NCBI GenBank assembly: GCA_023807065.1
Contig: JAJJLU010000004.1
Location: forward strand, 20,049 to 84,048
Length of the DNA stretch: 64,000 nucleotides
Reading direction: 5' to 3'
Source of the DNA: Isotricha intestinalis
Lineage: Eukaryota > Ciliophora > Litostomatea > Vestibuliferida > Isotrichidae
Shown here: piece after piece, positions 49,690 through 60,250 of the stretch
How the letters are laid out: every line of letters begins with the position of its first letter
Position numbering within the stretch: position 1 is the stretch's first letter
Made by a program: the position numbers and the translations under genes
The notes under the pieces: generated by a model
The model's input: the letters and a program-made list of their open reading frames with translations, nothing else
The model's database searches: none
Told to the model about the DNA's origin: nothing

Positions 49690-50805
49690 TTAAGTGTCTA
49701 AAAATGTTTCAAAACTATTTTCATTAGTTATTATACTTTTATTTGCATCATCAATTGCTCTTATAGTAGTTTTTTCTTTTGTAAATTTATCTAAATCCCA
49801 AAAATTTAAAGTCATAATTTCACAAAAAATAAAAGAACCTATTAAAGAAAAAATTGTTGAAATAAAAGTTTCTATAGTCCAAATTTCATTTTTAACAATA
49901 CTATCATAAATATCAAGAAAAAGAAAACTTAATATATCTCCTATAATATTTAAAGAAGGTCTTTTTTCAGAAATTTTTAATCTACATAAATTATAAATTA
50001 AAGTTAAAACACAATAAATAAAAATTATTCCTATTAATTTGGAATTCATTTGACTATACATAAAAAAAAAATAATCTTTTTTAAAAAGCTTAACAGACAA
50101 TAAATTATAAAATAAAGTTAAAATTATACCAAAAATACCTTCATAAAAACATATTTTATAAATATCTACAAAATATTCATAATTTAATTTCTTTTCTATT
50201 GTATATAATATTGATTCAATATATTGTTGTTCTAAAGAAATGATAAAAAAAATAAAAAAAGAAAAAAAATGTAATTCATTTAAATTCCTTATTAAACTAC
50301 ATATCACTACAAAAATTAAAGAAATATTTATTATAATTAATCCTATTATATTATGAATATAATTTTGAATATTTAAAAAATAAATTTCATTATAAGTAAC
50401 AAAAAGGCATAAAATTATTTTATTTAAATTATTATAATTATCAGAAAATTTTAACATCTTATAAGAATAATAATAAGAATAATTAAAAGAACCACAAAAA
50501 TCACAAAAAGAACAAAAAAAAATTAAAAATGGACTATAAAGTATTTTTAAAAGTCTTTTTAAAAAACTTTCATATTGAATTTCAAATTTCTTTGTTTTCC
50601 TACTTTTAATTAATTTAATTTTTAATATTATAAAAAGAAATACTGATAAACTTTCTCCTAAAAACATAATAAAAAGATCAAAAATTGGATTTATAAATAA
50701 TTCAGGATAATACATTTTTATTATTCTTCTTCCAAGAAAAGATATTGCTCTAAAAAAGAAATAAATAAATATTTTTTGAAAATGAAAATAAACAAAAAAT
50801 GCCAT
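49690..50805 (-). CDS. Multi-pass membrane transporter-like protein, DMT superfamily, copy 2
   Basis: 371 residues with about nine to ten hydrophobic segments and the same layout as the protein at 25990-27078. Shared landmarks are KKLNYEYFVDIYKICFYEGIFGI, IYNLCRLKISEKRPSLNIIG, NEIWTIETF and SLIGSFIFCEIMTLNFWDLDK. The phrase after the fifth or sixth segment resembles the VVGLEGIWG signature of SLC35F6-like carriers. Identity to copy 1 is low outside these motifs, so the duplication is old or selection differs. The substrate is unknown. The gene faces the same way as the otubain-like gene, with about 155 bases between them. Confidence 0.75.
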   Translation of the reverse strand: MAFFVYFHFQKIFIYFFFRAISFLGRRIIKMYYPELFINPIFDLFIMFLGESLSVFLFIILKIKLIKSRKTKKFEIQYESFLKRLLKILYSPFLIFFCSFCDFCGSFNYSYYYSYKMLKFSDNYNNLNKIILCLFVTYNEIYFLNIQNYIHNIIGLIIINISLIFVVICSLIRNLNELHFFSFFIFFIISLEQQYIESILYTIEKKLNYEYFVDIYKICFYEGIFGIILTLFYNLLSVKLFKKDYFFFMYSQMNSKLIGIIFIYCVLTLIYNLCRLKISEKRPSLNIIGDILSFLFLDIYDSIVKNEIWTIETFISTIFSLIGSFIFCEIMTLNFWDLDKFTKEKTTIRAIDDANKSIITNENSFETFLDT

Positions 50806-50970
50806 AATTATATCAAATTAAAAAAAACAAAAATTTTTAAAAAGATTAAAATATATAAAACAAACAAATATTTAATACTTTTAAATATTAAAAACCCTTA
50901 TAAATTTATCTTAATGTGAATATATTAAAATGTGAAATAACAAAATATAAAAAAAATATATATATCAAAA

Positions 50971-53900
50971 TTAAATTAAATCAGAATTAATCCCAATACT
51001 ATCTCTATCTCCATTAATATCACTAATACTTTGTCTAGTTGAAGAATATCTATTATCATTCTCACTTACTTTATCATCAATTTTATTTTTTTCTTTTTTA
51101 TTCTTTAAATATTCCTTAACTTCATTAGGTAATCTTTCATATAAAGCATTTCTACAAACATTCATAACAATCATAGAACCAATAAAATATGTGATTGCAG
51201 CAATGAATAAAATCCAACATCCACTTTGTAAATCTGCTTTAACTTCAAAACATGTATTATGACCATCTAAAATATTAGAAAAATATTGTTCTATAAATGG
51301 ATTTATAAAATCACATTTATCACCAACAATAAATTCAGTAAATTGTCCTATTTCAACAACAGCAGCAATAATAGATATTACAAATACATCTAAACAACTC
51401 CATGCATTTAATATTTCACTTATTGAATAAAGAAATTTTTGTATTTTTCTAGAAAATGGAATTAACCATAAAAATATAACAACAATTAAGTGAGTTATAG
51501 GTAAAGCAAATACAGTGAGAAAATAAATAGTTTGTGTAAATCTAATAGTAAAATTATTTGGAAATTCATAAGCTTGAGGAATATTTAAGCCTAAATTTAA
51601 AACTGAATATTCTCTATGAGGAGAAATATCCAATAAATTTAATGCATAACCTGCTAAACCATAAAAATCAAATGAAAAAGATGTTAATAATGACCCTAAA
51701 ATAACTAAACCTAAAGTTCCAAATAATATTATAGTTATAATAATTTGAAATATACTTTTCTTCATTATTTTACTATCTGCAAATGAAATAAGTGATTTAA
51801 ATGATTCTGCATCTTTCCCTTTATTTTGATCAGGATGTTCATCTAAATTTCTATGTATATGAGTAATAATATGTGAAAGACCTAAAGACATACAAGTTCC
51901 AGTTAATAAAGTTAAAAAACCATAAGCTGCCCAAACATAAACATCAACATAAACATTTTTATTTATTAATTCTCCTACTATTGGAAATTTAACATCAAAT
52001 TGAAATGCTACTAACATTAATATCATTACATATGAATCTAATATACTCCATTTCCCTGTTGCATCTAAAATCATTAATACAGTTTCTCTCTTTTCTTTTT
52101 TTAATAAGGATGCTGGTGTTACAAAGGCAAATAACATTAATATTAATTTTAAATATGGCCAAATTCCTGAAAAAAATGCTATTAATATTGATAAAGGATA
52201 TACTCCTGCTTCCCACATATCTGTTACACTATTCACTAAACCAAAATCAAATAAAGATGGAATTTTCACTTTTCTTCCTACTGTTAATAATACATATACT
52301 GATGCTCCTGTTGATGAATTTGAACTTAAAAACATTGATAGATTTAATAATATTAATAAAGGAATTGATATTCTCCAAAATATACTTATCTTTGGATTTA
52401 AAAATAACGATGCCCCTTCTGGATCTTTTCTTCCAAATTCTTTAAACCAATTTTGACATATACAATCACATGCATATTCTACTTTGGAATTTGTATCGTT
52501 ATTTATGCTATTTTTGTTTTTATTATTTTCTAAGTCACTTTCTGGATTTATTGTATTATCTTTTTTATTTATTGATGAACCTTTAATATAAGGGAAATAT
52601 ATTATTAAAGAAAAGAATATAATTGCTCCTGTTACTGCAATTATTGTCATTAAACTATTAATTTCACTTTCATCATTATCATTTAAATTTGGATCACACT
52701 TTGTTTCATATAAATATTTATTTAAATAATCATTTGCAAGATCAATTAAAGTACTATTGATTAATGCGTTTAAAAATGCTGGAATTTGATTTTTATAGCT
52801 ATCAACAAATAACCCAATTAAATCATTTAAAAGTTTATCAATATCTTCTTCTAATTCTCCATGTCCAGCTTGAATTTTAATATAATCGAAAGTTTCATTT
52901 AAACTTAATAAAGTAATTCCAGTACCATTAGCATCAAATAAATCAACAATACAATTTAAATTTAAACATTGTTTATTAGAATAAGTACCAGCTCTCCCTT
53001 TATGAGAAGGAAGTTGTAATTGAGCCCATAATTTATTTTCAACTAATTTAGTAACTAAATCGGCTTCTTCATATAATATAGCATCACTAGTAACAATTCC
53101 ACTTTTTTTTTCTAAAGTAACCTTTATTGAAAAAGTTAAATTAATTCCAAGAGATTTTAAATGAGTAAAAGAATCAAGATAAACAGGACTACTATCATTA
53201 GGAATTAAAGCTTGAAAAGTTTGCCAAGTATTTAATCCTGTAATATTTAAATCTAAAATTCCTAATTCAATATTTCCTAAAGAATTATTTTTAGAATCAC
53301 TAACATTAAAATCAAATAGAATACTTTCATTATAAAATTCATGTAAATATAATATTCCAGTATCATTAGAAATAATAGAGAATAAATGATTAAAACTTAA
53401 AGGGCCATCTGCTCCAGTAAAATGATCTAAAATAAATCTAATTGCATCAATAACAGAACTTTTTCTTAAATCAACTGGTGATTCAATTGTTACATTTAAT
53501 GGAATTGGATGAGCACCATTTAATATTAAATCATTTGCTTTACCAAATAATTCAGTAAATTTAGGATCAATTAAATCACTTATTGCATTTTGAATATATC
53601 CCATTAAATATTTAATTAATATATTTTTGATAAAATCTTGTAATAATGACATTAGTCCAGCTATTCCACCTCCTTTAATATTTATTGTTAAGTCTTCTTT
53701 CTCAATATTTACAGTCAATCCTGAAGTATCAACTTCTTGAATAAGACCATTAGTATAATTTTTAATTAATTTAAAAGGAAAAATACAATCTACATTTATA
53801 GCTTTTATTTCAATTGTTCCTTGATCAGCTAAAAGAGATTCAGTAATTTTATAATTACCAAAAACATGAAAACCAATATTACTAATTGATAAAGAAATTC

Positions 53901-54132
53901 CTGTTTTTTCAGTTTTATTATATAGTGTTTCTGTTTGTAATCCTCCTAATAATATTGAGTCAATAACTAAATTTGATAATGTTATATTTCCTATTAAATC
54001 TCTTTTAAATGATACTGTTGGAACGTTTACTACTAATTTTTCTAACCACTTTCTAAGTCCTGTATCTTCAGAATTTTCTGAAGATTTTGAAAGGAAAATA
54101 GAAAGGGAAAAGATAATTATTAAAAGTTTCAT
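50971..54132 (-). CDS. BPI/LBP-type lipid-binding domain fused to tandem PqiA membrane domains (1053 aa)
   Basis: A signal peptide covers residues 1-17. Residues 30-480 resemble the LBP/BPI/CETP (TULIP) lipid-binding family, with TGISLSISNIGFHVFGNY followed by amphipathic strands and several Asn-x-Thr sequons, so this part is lumenal or extracellular. A first membrane span lies near 495-515. A cytosolic linker carries CDCIC. Two PqiA-like modules of about four spans each follow, near 570-770 and 820-1000. The hallmark phrases are YPLSILIAFFSGIWPYLKL with GKWSILDSYVMILMLVAF in the first and LNAWSCLDVFVISIIAAV in the second. Bacterial PqiA/LetA also have two such modules and partner MCE proteins in lipid transport between membranes. 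A single-chain lipid transporter in which a TULIP domain replaces the MCE partner is inference. The tail is Ser/Asp-rich and cytosolic. Confidence 0.85.
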   Translation of the reverse strand: MKLLIIIFSLSIFLSKSSENSEDTGLRKWLEKLVVNVPTVSFKRDLIGNITLSNLVIDSILLGGLQTETLYNKTEKTGISLSISNIGFHVFGNYKITESLLADQGTIEIKAINVDCIFPFKLIKNYTNGLIQEVDTSGLTVNIEKEDLTINIKGGGIAGLMSLLQDFIKNILIKYLMGYIQNAISDLIDPKFTELFGKANDLILNGAHPIPLNVTIESPVDLRKSSVIDAIRFILDHFTGADGPLSFNHLFSIISNDTGILYLHEFYNESILFDFNVSDSKNNSLGNIELGILDLNITGLNTWQTFQALIPNDSSPVYLDSFTHLKSLGINLTFSIKVTLEKKSGIVTSDAILYEEADLVTKLVENKLWAQLQLPSHKGRAGTYSNKQCLNLNCIVDLFDANGTGITLLSLNETFDYIKIQAGHGELEEDIDKLLNDLIGLFVDSYKNQIPAFLNALINSTLIDLANDYLNKYLYETKCDPNLNDNDESEINSLMTIIAVTGAIIFFSLIIYFPYIKGSSINKKDNTINPESDLENNKNKNSINNDTNSKVEYACDCICQNWFKEFGRKDPEGASLFLNPKISIFWRISIPLLILLNLSMFLSSNSSTGASVYVLLTVGRKVKIPSLFDFGLVNSVTDMWEAGVYPLSILIAFFSGIWPYLKLILMLFAFVTPASLLKKEKRETVLMILDATGKWSILDSYVMILMLVAFQFDVKFPIVGELINKNVYVDVYVWAAYGFLTLLTGTCMSLGLSHIITHIHRNLDEHPDQNKGKDAESFKSLISFADSKIMKKSIFQIIITIILFGTLGLVILGSLLTSFSFDFYGLAGYALNLLDISPHREYSVLNLGLNIPQAYEFPNNFTIRFTQTIYFLTVFALPITHLIVVIFLWLIPFSRKIQKFLYSISEILNAWSCLDVFVISIIAAVVEIGQFTEFIVGDKCDFINPFIEQYFSNILDGHNTCFEVKADLQSGCWILFIAAITYFIGSMIVMNVCRNALYERLPNEVKEYLKNKKEKNKIDDKVSENDNRYSSTRQSISDINGDRDSIGINSDLI

Positions 54133-54463
54133 TTTTTTATCTATTTGTATTTTTTGTCTCTTATTTTTAAATCGAGAATTGTATGACGTAATTCAATGTT
54201 TATTAGTATTTTTAATTTATTTTAAATAAATATTTAATTTAATGAATTTAATATGCATTCAATTATTTGTTATTATATTTTAGATTTATTAAAAAGTTTT
54301 TCTTATTTTATAGTCTTTTATAAAGAAAATTCTGTTTCTTAATCACGAAACAAAAGAAATGAATTATTTATTTAATACAATTATTTTTTCTTAATTTTCT
54401 TTTTCTTAAATAAAAAAATAAAATGAATATTTATATGTATATTAAAACAATATATATATTAAC
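54133..54463. other. Intergenic region, nothing recognised
   Basis: About 330 bases between two minus-strand genes, presumably containing the promoter of the BPI-PqiA gene and the 3' end of the coiled-coil gene is to its right. No motif or reading frame is supported. Confidence 0.55.
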
Positions 54464-55984
54464 TTAAAAAACAGCTTTAAATTTAATATTATTTAATCTA
54501 TTATCTTGTTTATTTTTTTCTTTTTTCATAATAGGTATAGATTTATTATTGAAAGAAGTTATATGACTTGAATGAATATTTTTAAAATTATTATTTTTTG
54601 AAAAAGCAAATTTTAAAATTGGATCTTTTAAGAAATTTTGTGTTTTATTAAAATCTTTATTAATAACATTTAAATTTGTTTCAAAAATATCATTTCCAAT
54701 ATTACAACTTGCATTAAAATTTAAATTTATTATTGGTAATAAATATTTCATTATTAATATTAATAAACTATATTGTTCTTCTTTTGAAAAAATTTTAAAA
54801 TCACATTTTTTAATTGATTCTATATTAACATAAAAATTTTTATTTTTTTTTATTTCTTTATCTTTATAAAATTTATTAAGACAATCTTCAAAAAAATTAA
54901 ATAATCCACTATATTTTTTTTCATATTTAAATAATTTAATTTTATATTCTTCTAAACTACTTTTTAAATTTTCAATTTCATAATTTTTATTTTTAATATC
55001 TTTTTCCAAATTAAAAATTTTTTTTTCTTGATAATTTAATAAACTTTTATTATTATTTTTAGTAGAAGCACTAAATAATTTATTATTAGCAATATTATTA
55101 TTATTATTATTAATATTATTATTATTACTAGAAATATTATTAAAATTACTATAATTAGTACTTAAAAAATCTCTAAAACTAATTTCTTGACTAAGAGAAT
55201 TTTTATTGTGAACTTTTTTAGCTAATTTAATTTCAACATTTTTATGAATTTCTAATTCATTTTCTAAAAATTTAATTTTATCTTTTAATAATTGATTATT
55301 TTTTTCTAATTCTTCTATTTTTTCAAATTGTAATTCAAGTTGAATCATTAATTGATTATTTTGTAATATAGTTATTCTATTATTAACATCCATATATTCA
55401 ACATTTAATTTAGTAATATTTTTTTTTGCTTCTTTTAAATTTTCTGTCATTCTTTTTTTTAATTGAGTATATTTAATTTGATTTCTTATTTCTTGTCTTA
55501 ATAATTTTTCTTCATTTTCATTTTTTAAATCTTCATTTATTTTTTTTAAATTTTTTATTTCTTCTTTATTTATTCTATTTTCCATTTCTATTTGATTTAT
55601 TATTTCTCTTCTTTGGTTAAAAACTGACATTGCTTTTCTATTTATTATTTTCTCTTTTTCATTTATTAAATTTAAATTATCTATTTCATTCTCTAAATTC
55701 TTTTTCTCTTTATAATTCTTTTCCATAATATTATAATTTTTTTCCTCTAATTCTTTTATTTTTAATTGAGCATTTGAAAGCTCTATTTCTGCATTATTGT
55801 TTATTGCATTTTTTGTTTTTAAATCATAATTTTCTTTTGATAAATTATTTATTTTATTTTCTAATTGTACTATCTTTTTTTTTAACATTAATATTGTGTT
55901 TTCTGACATTAAAAGCTTTGCTTGTTGATTTTCATAATATAGTTTACTTGAATTTACAAATGAATGTTCTGATGAATGAGACAT
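54464..55984 (-). CDS. Coiled-coil protein (506 aa)
   Basis: Not recognised. It starts MSHSSEHSFVNSSKLYYENQ. A coiled coil covers about residues 20-270, an Asn/Ser linker about 275-320, and a second helix about 320-365. The C-terminal part includes a more globular segment, FFEDCLNKFYKDKEIKKNK and EEQYSLLILIMKYLLPIINL, near 365-430, then a basic tail. No signal peptide or membrane span is present. The ATG is preceded by an A/T-rich leader. It is probably structural. Confidence 0.83.
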   Translation of the reverse strand: MSHSSEHSFVNSSKLYYENQQAKLLMSENTILMLKKKIVQLENKINNLSKENYDLKTKNAINNNAEIELSNAQLKIKELEEKNYNIMEKNYKEKKNLENEIDNLNLINEKEKIINRKAMSVFNQRREIINQIEMENRINKEEIKNLKKINEDLKNENEEKLLRQEIRNQIKYTQLKKRMTENLKEAKKNITKLNVEYMDVNNRITILQNNQLMIQLELQFEKIEELEKNNQLLKDKIKFLENELEIHKNVEIKLAKKVHNKNSLSQEISFRDFLSTNYSNFNNISSNNNNINNNNNNIANNKLFSASTKNNNKSLLNYQEKKIFNLEKDIKNKNYEIENLKSSLEEYKIKLFKYEKKYSGLFNFFEDCLNKFYKDKEIKKNKNFYVNIESIKKCDFKIFSKEEQYSLLILIMKYLLPIINLNFNASCNIGNDIFETNLNVINKDFNKTQNFLKDPILKFAFSKNNNFKNIHSSHITSFNNKSIPIMKKEKNKQDNRLNNIKFKAVF

Positions 55985-56433
55985 ATATTTTATTTAAAAT
56001 TAAATTATTTTACTTAAATTTGATTAATTTTTTTTTTGTTGAATAAAATAAATAATTTCTTTCAAAAAAATATTCTTTTTCAAATTGTTTTTAATATAAT
56101 AATGTCTTCATCCTTTAAAATGAAATTTTTTTATATATATTTTAAATTTAATATGATAAATTGGTATTAAAATAAATTTGAATTAATATAAAATTTTGAT
56201 AAACTAGATTCAAAAAAATGCTAATATCAAATATTTATAAATAAGAATAAATCATGAAATTACAAAAAACAATTTTGCGATGAGAAAAATGATTTGTCAA
56301 AGAAATATTATAAAGAAAAAATGATTAAAAGAAAAGTTGAAAAAAAATAAAAGAAAATCATATTAATAAATATTTTATTTTTTTTCTTTAACATTCTTAT
56401 TCTTCTAATTAAATTAATGAACAATCTTTTTCA
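55985..56433. other. Intergenic region, nothing recognised
   Basis: About 450 bases between the 5' end of the coiled-coil gene and the 3' end of the decayed ATPase gene. Short frames exist but none looks coding. It should hold the promoter of the 506-aa gene. Confidence 0.55.
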
Positions 56434-58233
56434 TTATAATCTTTCTCTTATATATTCTTCTTCTTTAAATGGTTTTAATGGCTCATCTTTTTGATTATAT
56501 TCTTTTTCTTCATCTTCTAAATCTTTTTGATTATAATCTGTTTCTATTTTTTCATAATATTTTAGTTGATTTTCTAACATTAAAAGTTTATCTTCTAAAT
56601 ATTCTAAAAAATTCGTCCAAAAATTTCATTAGAACATTCAATTTTTATATTTAATTTTTGTAAAGTCATTATTAAAATCCAAACTTTCCACTTGCTATTT
56701 ATTTCTTCTTTTAATTTTAAAGATGAGAAAAAAACTTTATTTCCATTTCTATAACAAAAATCTTTTCCAAAACTATTTTCAAAATTCTTAAATATAAGAT
56801 CATTTATAGTAAAATTAGGATTTTTTTTTTTTATTATCTTCTCTAATTCAAATAAAGCAAGTTTATATGAATAATTTGGTTTAGCTATTTCTACTTCTTC
56901 TACATATTTATTAAATTTTTCTTCAATTGATATGTAATTTTTAGATTTCTTCAAACAACTTTCTAATTCTTTATTAATTTGAAAACAAGGATAAAAATCT
57001 TTTGGAAGATTATATTGTTCAATAAATTCATTTACTTTTGATATATCTGAAACTGGTTGTTTTCCATTGTATTGTTTATCTTTATTTATTTCTTCCCAAA
57101 AATAATCAGCTCCTTCTTTAGATAAATTTATTGTAAAAGTCTGATAATCAAAAATATCAGAAACTTCATAATTATCATAATTTTTCAATAATTCAATTAT
57201 ATATGAAGGTAATTCATAATAGTGTTTTTTGTCAATGATATTTCCCTTTTTTAAAATAAAAAATTCACTTTTTGATGATTTTAAAGAATGATTTTTTCTT
57301 CATTTAATTTTTCTTCATTTCATTTTTCAAATAATTATTTGTTATTATTATTTATAAAATAAGCTAAAATTTTTGAAGATATTTTATTTTTTGTATATAA
57401 ATCTTGAATGCAATTTCTATCTCTATCTAATTCCAAATCAAATATATTAAATCCTGGAGTATTTATATATTGTTTTTCTGTTATTTTTTTATTTTTTTGA
57501 ACAAAAATTCCTTTACAATATATTTTATTATTAAGTTCTGAATCAAGGAGAATTTCACCTATTATTTGATTGTATTGAAAAACAGGATAAATTTCTTTAA
57601 ATCCTTTTAATAACCATAAATAATTAATTATTTGCTCTTTCCATTCATTTAATTTTACATTTTCAATTTCTACTTTTATTTTATCTTTCATATCTTCTTT
57701 ATTCTATTGAGAAATTTTACAAAATAAACAATTTAGAGATTTATTATCTTGAATGAAATTATTATCTTTTCCAATATAGAAATTAAATATTTTTTTTTCA
57801 GAAATTATTGTTACATTTTTATTTAATCTATTTAAAGCTAAAATACCTAATTTCATTCATTCTCCATATCTTCCAATAATATCTTGATTATTCATTTCTT
57901 GTTTTAAACTACCAAATAAAAAATCTGCTTGATTAATTGTTCCTTTATTCCATATTATTAATTTTTCTTTAAAATTTTTATAAGTTATTCCTCCATAATA
58001 TTCTTTTTTATCAAATATTAACTTTTTATAAAATTTAAAATCATTAATTCCATTTTTTTCTTCATTTTTTCAACATTTAAATCATTTTTATCTCCTATTT
58101 TTATTATCATTCCATCATATTGATTTTGAATAAATTCTCTTATTCCTTCTTTAAATCCCCAATGACTAACATAATTCTCAGATACCCACATATTGAAAAT
58201 TTGGGATGAGTTAATTTCATTATTTATTTTCAT
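56434..58233 (-). pseudogene. Decayed GHKL (Hsp90-like) ATPase gene
   Basis: A start at 58233 opens MKINNEINSSQIFNMWVSEN and then WGFKEGIREFIQNQYDG, which fits the N box of a GHKL ATPase (E..RE.IQN..D). Reading continues in a second frame after an indel near 58062, through LIIWNKGTINQADFLFGSLK and IGRYGE-stop-MKLGILALNRL. Here a TGA (57857-57859) sits where the ATP-lid motif GEGMK has Gly, one base from GGA. A TAG follows at 57704-57706, then a clean stretch 57335-57691, a TAA and TGA near 57310-57335, a further shift, and a long piece 56604-57188 that extends upstream to about 57295. A last indel near 56615 leads to the probable original stop at 56434-56436. At least three indels and four stops show loss of function. 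The original protein would have been about 600 residues. Confidence 0.82.
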
Positions 58234-58317
58234 ATAATATTTTTATTCCCACATTATTTTAAAAAAATAAATGCTTTTTTATTTATATTTAATTTTATTT
58301 AATTCAAAGTAAAATTT

Positions 58318-59680
58318 TTACTCACTTGTAAATGAATATTTATTTAATGATGTGAGATTAAGAATAAAAGTTTTATTATTAAAATATTTAATCTTCTTGA
58401 TTAAAATTTCTTTTAATTTTTTTAATGCTTCTTCTGAACAATATTCCATTTTTTCCTCTCTAAATGAGCCCTCATCCTATTGGTTTAATTAATCTTTTCC
58501 CTACTTTTTCTCTTTAAATGTTTTTATTTGAAGAAAATTGTAAATCATCTTCATATGTTGATTTTTCTTCATTTACTGATTTGATTTCAATAATTGTATT
58601 TATATAAGTTATTATATATCTTTTAAATCTTCCGTATCTCTGATTTTTATTCTATTACCACATTTATCACTGTATCATCCTATTATTTTAAACCATATTT
58701 CTCCACAATGAGGACATTTTTTAAATCTATTATATTCATTGTTATAATATTTATTTTAATCTCTATTTGACTCTCAACTTTTTTTTTAATTTCTTCAAAT
58801 TTCTCAGATATTATACATGCAAAAGTTAATATTTCATTATTTATTGAATCATAGTCAATGCAGTTACCATTTATCTTTTTATTTTTTACAGTATTTTCAT
58901 ATAATTTTAATAAATTATCTTTATAATCTTTAAAACAAAAATAAAGTGCCTTTTTTAAATCATTATCTTTAGTTTTATTTAATTCAAATAAAAATTTATC
59001 ATATGCTTCTTGAAAATCATCTTCAAATTTTTTTCTTTCTGTTTCCATATTGTCATTATCTAAAATAGGTATTGTTTAAGCAATATCTTTTGGTTTTATA
59101 TCAATTTCCAAAATATTTTTCATATTTTGTTGAAATGTATTTAATTCTTTCATTAATAAATAAATATTTGATTAAAAAGATGTAAAAAGGACATAATTAA
59201 GGTTAAATTTTTGTTTGATAATAGATTTACTATCTTCTTTTCTTTTATCTTTAATTTTTTCTGATTTAGTAATTAGAATTGTAATACTTGATTTATAATT
59301 TTTGAAAAAAGATAACATTTCATTAACTTTTTTTTCTAAAATATCATTTCTTGAATGATATTCTATTGTATAACAGATCATAATAATAGGAATTGTTTTG
59401 AGAGAAGATATCTGAGTTTGAAGATCTTGAGTTGAATTTAATCCAGGAAAATCGATTATAATCATATCATACAACTGTGAAAAACTAAATTGAATTTTTC
59501 TAGTACAAGAGTTACTTCATCAGAATTTTGATAATTTTGACCTCATATTCTATTTAAAAGAGTTGTTTTACCTGATCCTACTTCTCCAAATAAAACTATA
59601 TTAGTATCATTGCTTTTTATTTCAGAAAGATATTTTAATAATTTATTATTTAGATAACGATTTAAAGCTTTTCTTCTCAT
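58318..59680 (-). pseudogene. Decayed P-loop GTPase gene with C-terminal zinc motif
   Basis: The start at 59680 opens MRRKALNRYLNNKLLKYL and then the P-loop FGEVGSGKTTLLNRI, where a TGA interrupts at 59543-59545. Two frame changes later come SCTRKIQFSFSQLYDM and IIIDFPGLNST (G3, DxxG), then ITILITKSEKI (G4-like), which together resemble AIG1/septin-type TRAFAC GTPases. After TAA codons near 59170 and 59081, a helical piece lies at 58683-59048. A frame change leads to KKCPHCGEIWFKIIG with TGA at 58675-58677 and YSDKCGNRI, a Cys4 zinc motif. The last segment, EGSFREEKMEYCSEEALKK, ends at TAA 58318-58320. All three stop types and several indels occur, so this is true decay. The original would have been about 450 residues. 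It lies 84 bases upstream of the ATPase pseudogene on the same strand. Confidence 0.82.
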
Positions 59681-60250
59681 TTTTCAAAAAGTATAAAAAT
59701 TATTTTTTCATAATCCTTTTTATAACTATTTTGAATAAATGTTATTTTTGTTTTATATTAAAATTAGAATATATAATATTATTAATTATTTTTTCATAAA
59801 TAATATTTATAAATAGAAGAAATATAAATAAAAAATATTTTTATCAACTAATTCAGGATTAATAAAGTAGAATCATTGATAAACAATTTTTCATTCATAA
59901 ATATTATTTAAATAGTAATATCAATTTACCAAAAAGATATTGCTTTTAAATTTCTACAAATAATATATTTAATATAAAAAAGTAATTCATATTGAAATTA
60001 TTCATTTTTTAAAGATATTAAAAAAGAAACAATATTATTAATGTTTTTAAAATATTTTAAAAAAGGAAAAAATACTTTTTTAATTTTTAAATTATTTTTT
60101 CATATACTCTTAATATATATTTATTACTATAAAATAAAATATAGATTTTTTATTACCAAATACAAGAACCAAAGAAGTAAAGATGGAACAATTTAAATAA
60201 TAAAAATATCTCTAATTAATTTTCTATAATTCAATTATAAATAAATAATC
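59681..60250. other. 570-bp intergenic region, nothing recognised
   Basis: It lies between the 5' end of the GTPase pseudogene and the 3' end of the 145-aa gene. The sequence is A/T-rich, without a coding-like frame, repeat or RNA-like structure that I can see. The old promoter of the decayed GTPase gene should have been here. Confidence 0.55.

Noticed and set aside
56434..59680. Alternative genetic code or programmed frameshifting in this region
   Set aside because: All three stop types and several indels occur together, while more than 30 other genes are open without in-frame TGA, TAA or TAG.
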